Origin: an uncultured Prevotella sp.
Lineage (GTDB): Bacteria; Bacteroidota; Bacteroidia; Bacteroidales; Bacteroidaceae
Direction of reading: 5' to 3'
Length of the DNA: 34,803 nucleotides
NCBI GenBank assembly: GCA_900315765.1
Contig: ONAK01000052.1
Span: 1-34,803, forward strand
Each line of letters starts with the position of its first letter. The stretch's first letter is position 1. Under the pieces are notes generated by a model, which ran no database searches, was not told the DNA's origin, and was given only the letters and a program-made list of their open reading frames with translations. This document shows, in pieces, positions 31,279-34,803 of the stretch. The position numbers were made by a program, and so were the translations under genes.

Positions 31279-32943
31279 TTATAATGACTTTTTTCGCTCT
31301 TCAGCTTTGCCAAGGGCGATATCATAAGCCTCGTAATAGTATTTTATAAACTCACTCCACAATGCCTTCTTCGAGAGCTCGCCAGCATTTTTCCTGCAAG
31401 CATCAACCTGCTTCTTTGGCATATTCGAGAAGTCAGCAACTGTATCCTTGATGATATCAGCCACTTCTGAGTAATTATAATCTGTACGATGTATTACCTT
31501 CACCCCATCCTCTATCTCGCCATTCTTTCCGAATACAGAGTTTGCCCAAAGGCCGAAACCTGCAAGATCGGTGGTGATGCAAGGCACTTTGAATGCAATG
31601 GCCTCCAACGGAGTATATCCCCAAGGCTCATAATACGATGGATAGATGCAAAGATCGTTACCCAACACAATATCATAATATGTAAGGTTTACGATACCAT
31701 CATTACCATCGAGATAGCATGGCAGGAAGATTACCTTCACCTTCTCATCCTTACGATTATGCATATCATAGTATTTCATCATACCCAACACATTATCGTG
31801 ACTCATGTTATGCAGCCAGTGTGTAACCTGAGGAACATCCAGCGGAGTATCATACTTCTTTCCGCTTTTCAGTCGCTCCTGCAAGTCCTTACGGGGCTCA
31901 CCTACCCAACCTGGAACCTCGATAAATGCCACGACCTTTTTCTTCAGGTCACGATCGCGCAGCAAGCGGTTCATTGCCTCTACAAAAACATCAATACCCT
32001 TGTTGCGGAACTCATAGCGGCCTGAGGTTGAAATCAGAAGTGTGTCATCGTCCAGATTCTCACCAAGCAAAGCATTAGCGACGTCAAGCATCTTTCTTCG
32101 AGCAGCATTACGCTTACGGTTAAACTTGGCAGCACTTGGTACAAAACTATTATCGAAACCATTTGGCAGCACAACATCCACTGGTTTGTCAAGCAGCTCT
32201 ACACACTCCTTTGCGGTAATATCGCTAACCGTTGTAAAGCAATCAACGTAGTGAGCAGTCTGCTTTTCAATAGAGTGTTTCGACTGCATGTTCAGTTCGC
32301 CTGCCATCTGGTCGCCATTATAGGCAAACAAATAGTCATATAAAGGTTTCATATTTCCTGCTATCGAGCGTCCGATGCTAGTAGCATGCGTTGTGAAGAT
32401 AGTACCAATCTGAGGCAGCTTATTATTTATGTAAAGAGCTCCCAATCCGCACATCCACTCATTAGCGTGGTATATAACCTTATCTTTCAGTGTGAGATAG
32501 TGATTATAGAAACTCTCTACCACCAATGCAGCAGCATACGAGAACATCGAAGCCTCGTCGTAATCGCCATAAGCATGCAGCGAGTCAACACCATAATTCT
32601 CCCACAGCCATCCATATATATCGTTTTTCTTTTCGAAATACTGATTAAAATCAACCAAAATTGCTATTGGCTCACCAGGAACGGTCCATCGACCTACTCT
32701 AATCTTAAGTCCTTGGTTCTTAGCCTCCCATTGCCAATCGGCAAAGAGGGAACTTTCCTCCTTGAAATAAGGACTCTCGTGCTCTTTCCAAAAATCAGGA
32801 CCGATGAAGATTATCTTATCCCGAAGTGCCTCTTGTAAAGTCTTGGCACGTGTAGAAAGTACTGTATAGATTCCTCCAACTTTATTGCAGACCTCCCAAC
32901 TCGATTCAAAGATGTAGTCTGGTCTCAATTGCTTTTTTACCAT
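31279..32943 (-). CDS. Glycogen synthase, eukaryotic (GT3) type
   Basis: 554 residues, close to the 550-residue Bacteroidota glycogen synthases of the GT3 type. It extends alpha-1,4-glucan from a nucleotide-activated glucose, probably UDP-glucose. The start YIFESSWEVCNKVGGIYTVL is the GT3 signature, with an acceptor-side glycine-rich loop. FTTHATSIGRSIAG and VLPNGFD follow. The donor-binding motif YPSYYEPWGYTPLEA near residue 460 contains the conserved Glu pair of retaining synthases. The N-terminal regulatory extension of animal enzymes is absent. It is the first gene of a glgA-glgP operon with its promoter at 32965. Confidence 0.92.
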   Translation of the reverse strand: MVKKQLRPDYIFESSWEVCNKVGGIYTVLSTRAKTLQEALRDKIIFIGPDFWKEHESPYFKEESSLFADWQWEAKNQGLKIRVGRWTVPGEPIAILVDFNQYFEKKNDIYGWLWENYGVDSLHAYGDYDEASMFSYAAALVVESFYNHYLTLKDKVIYHANEWMCGLGALYINNKLPQIGTIFTTHATSIGRSIAGNMKPLYDYLFAYNGDQMAGELNMQSKHSIEKQTAHYVDCFTTVSDITAKECVELLDKPVDVVLPNGFDNSFVPSAAKFNRKRNAARRKMLDVANALLGENLDDDTLLISTSGRYEFRNKGIDVFVEAMNRLLRDRDLKKKVVAFIEVPGWVGEPRKDLQERLKSGKKYDTPLDVPQVTHWLHNMSHDNVLGMMKYYDMHNRKDEKVKVIFLPCYLDGNDGIVNLTYYDIVLGNDLCIYPSYYEPWGYTPLEAIAFKVPCITTDLAGFGLWANSVFGKNGEIEDGVKVIHRTDYNYSEVADIIKDTVADFSNMPKKQVDACRKNAGELSKKALWSEFIKYYYEAYDIALGKAEERKKSL

Positions 32944-32964
32944 GTTATACTAACTAATTGTGCG

Positions 32965-32972
32965 CAAAGATA
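32965..32972 (-). promoter_or_regulatory. -7 promoter box for glycogen synthase-phosphorylase
   Basis: Minus-strand TATCTTTG followed by CGCAC, 21 bases upstream of the start at 32943. Confidence 0.6.
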
Positions 32973-33047
32973 CTTAATTATTTTTAAATTCCATAACCTT
33001 TTTAATAAAAAAATGAATGATTATAGTAAAAAAATGATTTAGATTAG

Positions 33048-33055
33048 TAACTTTG
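33048..33055 (+). promoter_or_regulatory. -7 promoter box for the small secreted-protein gene
   Basis: TAACTTTG followed by CCAAC, 26 bases upstream of the ATG at 33082. Confidence 0.65.
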
Positions 33056-33081
33056 CCAACAAATTTTAAAAAGCATTGATT

Positions 33082-33504
33082 ATGAATAAGTTAATAGCAA
33101 TATCATTATTTTGCCTTGCAAGTATAGGTATGAAGGCCCAAAGCAATAATGGTCCCTTTCGCGCGTACCTATATAATAATGAATTTGATGTATATCTCCG
33201 CATTAATTTTTATGACCAGAACATACGGGTCCCTGCTCAGGATCTTTTCGGAGAGGTGCCTGGTTTTCTCAGCAAGAAGAACTATACATTCGCATGGCTC
33301 ATCACGTCTGCCACCATCAAAGGTAACAAGGCCCATCTTTCACTTATCAACGATTATGGTAGCGAGGACCTAAACGCCACCCTCACCCTGAAGAATGACT
33401 CTATCTATATTCTCAAGCAGGAAAACGGCAGTACACTGAAGGTACCCGCCAAAGGTGGCAAGTGGCAGAAACTGCCCAAAACAATTGAATTCAAACGCAA
33501 ATAG
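33082..33504 (+). CDS. Small secreted protein of unknown function
   Basis: 140 residues from the ATG at 33082; a TTG six bases earlier is in frame but less likely. A signal peptide of about 20 residues ends in MKAQ, so the product is exported. The mature part is strand-rich: FRAYLYNNEFDVYLRINF, LFGEVPGFLS, SATIKGNKAHLSLIND, NDSIYILKQE, ending KLPKTIEFKRK. I recognise no catalytic motif and no named domain, though the pattern looks like a small beta-sandwich protein kept in Prevotella-like genomes. Two short ORFs follow on the same strand. Confidence 0.75.
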   Translation: MNKLIAISLFCLASIGMKAQSNNGPFRAYLYNNEFDVYLRINFYDQNIRVPAQDLFGEVPGFLSKKNYTFAWLITSATIKGNKAHLSLINDYGSEDLNATLTLKNDSIYILKQENGSTLKVPAKGGKWQKLPKTIEFKRK

Positions 33505-33533
33505 TCAAACCCAATTTCTAATCATTTCATATT

Positions 33534-33614
33534 ATGGACATAATCCACATTATAGCAGTCATCGCCCTCATCATTATTGGCATTGCCATCTATACTAACA
33601 AGCGCAAGAGGTAA
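33534..33614 (+). CDS. 26-residue membrane micro-protein
   Basis: MDIIHIIAVIALIIIGIAIY is a single hydrophobic helix, and the last six residues (TNKRKR) are positively charged, so the C-terminus should face the cytoplasm. It begins 29 bases after the secreted-protein stop and ends in TAATG, where its stop codon overlaps the start of the next short ORF. Single-helix micro-proteins often join membrane complexes, but no partner is evident. Confidence 0.5.
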   Translation: MDIIHIIAVIALIIIGIAIYTNKRKR

Positions 33615-33763
33615 TGTGCGAAATTGATTTCCCAATATTGTATGTCCTTACCGAAGATAAAACCATGGTAGAAGGACTACGGTAAAAATCGAGCAAATGT
33701 ATAATTATTTAGCATCGAAATATTCCTATTTCGATGCTAAAAGACAAACGCTTAAGTATTAGT
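33614..33763 (+). CDS. Possible 49-residue ORF coupled to the membrane micro-protein
   Basis: This ORF starts on the last base of the previous stop codon (TAATG), a layout that allows re-initiation by the terminating ribosome. The product is charged and aromatic (KNHGRRTTVKIEQMYNYLAS) with no signal peptide or recognised domain. A 15-bp perfect inverted repeat (33709-33742) lies within its 3' half, which is unusual inside a gene. It may be a decayed fragment or a chance frame. Confidence 0.35.
33709..33742. repeat. Perfect 15-bp inverted repeat
   Basis: TTTAGCATCGAAATA and TATTTCGATGCTAAA flank a TTCC loop. It is the longest perfect stem in the window. There is no T-tract on either side, so it is not a standard terminator, despite lying after the last micro-ORF and before a convergent gene. 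It overlaps the possible 49-residue ORF. Confidence 0.75.
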
Positions 33764-33840
33764 CTGAGAAATAAATAAATACAAATTATCTTTTTGCATA
33801 CAATCCTACAAGATAAAGGATTCTAAAGAAATGGAGCAAA

Positions 33841-34653
33841 CTACGGATTTACAGATTGACCCAACATCTGCTTAATGTGAGTGTCAAGTATATGGAATGC
33901 TGGATCAACCATGCCGCCATGTCCATGTCCGTCAATTTCATAAAGATAAGTCTGCTTATGACCTACTAGTTTCATCATACGTTCCAGATACTGATTTTCG
34001 TCATATCTGCCATAGAGTTCCAGTTCTCTATCACCACAAATTAGCACCAAAGGCGGACAATCATTACGTACCCAATATAGTGGTGCATACTCATCAATAG
34101 TAGGTTGTAAAGGCTTGATTCCCTGCATCTTACGCACATTATAATGCGTAATAGCCTGGCCACTGAATGGAATATACTGCCATACGCAATCAGCATCAAT
34201 CTTATAATTATTAAGCCAAGCCTTATTCAAACAAAGCATCATAGATAAGTATCCACCTGCAGAATGACCAGTAACAACAATCTTCTTTGGATCACCTCCG
34301 TATTTCTTAGCATTTCGGAATGCCCAGGCTACAGCTTCAGCTGCATCATCAAGAGTTTTGTCGACAGTTACTTTTGGCAGTAACCTATAGTTTGCACCTA
34401 TAACCACATAACCTTTTTCCTTCAAACGTTGAGGAATCTCTTTCTGTCCAGCCTCTAATCCGCCACCATGAAACCATACAATAACAGGACAATCCTTTAA
34501 ATTTTCTGGAAAATAGACGTCTAGTTTAAGTCTCTCCTTTGAATAAGCATCAGTTTTAGTAGTATAACTAATGTTACATTCGGTCTTGTAATTCTGTGCA
34601 CTAACAGTTATCACCATCAGAAGCACAACACTTAATAATTTAAATCTCTTCAT
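33841..34653 (-). CDS. Secreted alpha/beta hydrolase (esterase family)
   Basis: 270 residues. A signal peptide (about 1-19, ending VSAQ) exports it. The esterase fold is clear: oxyanion motif FHGGG (61-65), nucleophile Ser131 in GHSAGG, an acid in LICGDRELELYG (about Asp217), and the base in DGHGHGGMVD. HGGG plus GHSAGG places it with carbohydrate and feruloyl-type esterases (BD-FAE-like) and hormone-sensitive-lipase relatives. The substrate could be an acetylated or feruloylated plant glycan, but no carbohydrate-binding or PUL genes are adjacent. No TAnnTTTG box was seen upstream; it lies just after the 5S rRNA terminator. Confidence 0.85.
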   Translation of the reverse strand: MKRFKLLSVVLLMVITVSAQNYKTECNISYTTKTDAYSKERLKLDVYFPENLKDCPVIVWFHGGGLEAGQKEIPQRLKEKGYVVIGANYRLLPKVTVDKTLDDAAEAVAWAFRNAKKYGGDPKKIVVTGHSAGGYLSMMLCLNKAWLNNYKIDADCVWQYIPFSGQAITHYNVRKMQGIKPLQPTIDEYAPLYWVRNDCPPLVLICGDRELELYGRYDENQYLERMMKLVGHKQTYLYEIDGHGHGGMVDPAFHILDTHIKQMLGQSVNP

Positions 34654-34677
34654 AGTTCGTTAGTGTTTTAAAATTAA

Positions 34678-34711
34678 AAAGCCCCAGAGATTTGTATTCT
34701 CCAGGGCTTTT
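34678..34711. terminator. Terminator behind the rRNA operon
   Basis: Arms at about 34678-34690 and 34698-34710 (AAAGCCCCAGAGA and TCTCCAGGGCTTT) pair with two G-U-type positions and a 7-base loop. T-rich sequence lies on both sides. It ends rRNA transcription, which runs leftward, and may also act in the other direction. Confidence 0.75.
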
Positions 34712-34721
34712 CTTTAAAAAA

Positions 34722-34803
34722 GACGGCGGCTTCCTACTCTCCCGCATTGCATTGCAGTACCATCGGCGCAGGTGGGCTTAACTTCTCTGTTCGGAATGGG
34801 AAG
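34722..34803 (-). rRNA. rrf: 5S ribosomal RNA, 3' part only
   Basis: The minus-strand sequence ends in GAGAGTAGGAAGCCGCC and contains CCATCGGCGC-type helix elements (as plus-strand text TACCATCGGCGCAGGTGGG), matching the 3' two-thirds of bacterial 5S rRNA. The 5' end lies beyond the window. It should be the last gene of an rRNA operon (16S-23S-5S) reading in from the right, and a terminator follows it. Confidence 0.88.

Noticed and set aside
33764-33840. Promoter-like TATCTTTTTGC near 33788 and a 14-codon ORF behind it
   Set aside because: The spacing does not fit TAnnTTTG, and the ORF is too short and overlaps the convergent hydrolase gene.

Overview
The window is chromosomal DNA of a Bacteroidota member, most likely Bacteroidales and close to Prevotella/Segatella. 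I infer this from the protein families (GGGtGRT protein, DUF4369 lipoprotein, a smalltalk-type micro-protein, GT3-type glycogen synthase, ABC-F EttA, TPR histidine kinase). The non-coding DNA agrees: starts lack Shine-Dalgarno sequences, and TAnnTTTG promoter boxes recur. Most of it looks like ordinary core genome. No phage, transposase, integrase, CRISPR array or tRNA was seen, and no gene-free stretch exceeds 300 bases.

Layout. 1-330: extragenic repeats, hairpins and a 33-residue smalltalk-type gene. 427-3205: sugar O-acetyltransferase, ketopantoate reductase-like protein, ZIP metal transporter, and a glutathione peroxidase gene broken by an internal deletion. 3241-6015: TPR sensor histidine kinase and a convergent cytidylate-kinase-like gene. 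6099-8805: hemN-hemG, the last steps to protoporphyrin, behind a striking inverted repeat. 8904-11079: ettA and a divergent Dabb-domain gene. 11142-12861: an IscU/NifU-like scaffold gene overlapping a GGGtGRT gene, the best candidate here for an undescribed system. 12991-16540: pyruvate kinase followed by an M3 peptidase.

16733-22407 runs on the plus strand: HU, a 29-residue very basic peptide, RNase E/G, a family-2 glycosyltransferase, a soluble hybrid histidine kinase and a membrane-anchored EEP hydrolase. 22472-28626 holds an AlaX-like editing domain, a DUF2807 lipoprotein, a GH13 amylase-family enzyme overlapping fabD, a ThiE-like protein with altered motifs, prs and a DUF4369-only lipoprotein. 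28658-32943 is glycogen synthase plus glucan phosphorylase. 33082-34653 has a small secreted protein, two short ORFs joined by TAATG, and a secreted alpha/beta hydrolase. The window ends inside a 5S rRNA gene on the minus strand, the tail of an rRNA operon lying to the right.

Working together: glycogen synthase, phosphorylase and the GH13 enzyme form a storage-glucan module, with pyruvate kinase as a glycolytic exit. HemN hands protoporphyrinogen to HemG. FabD (lipid), Prs (nucleotide) and HU/RNase G/EttA (chromosome, RNA, translation) are housekeeping. Gene calls rest on reading the translations by eye; promoter boxes, hairpins and the functions of unnamed genes are inference unless stated otherwise.
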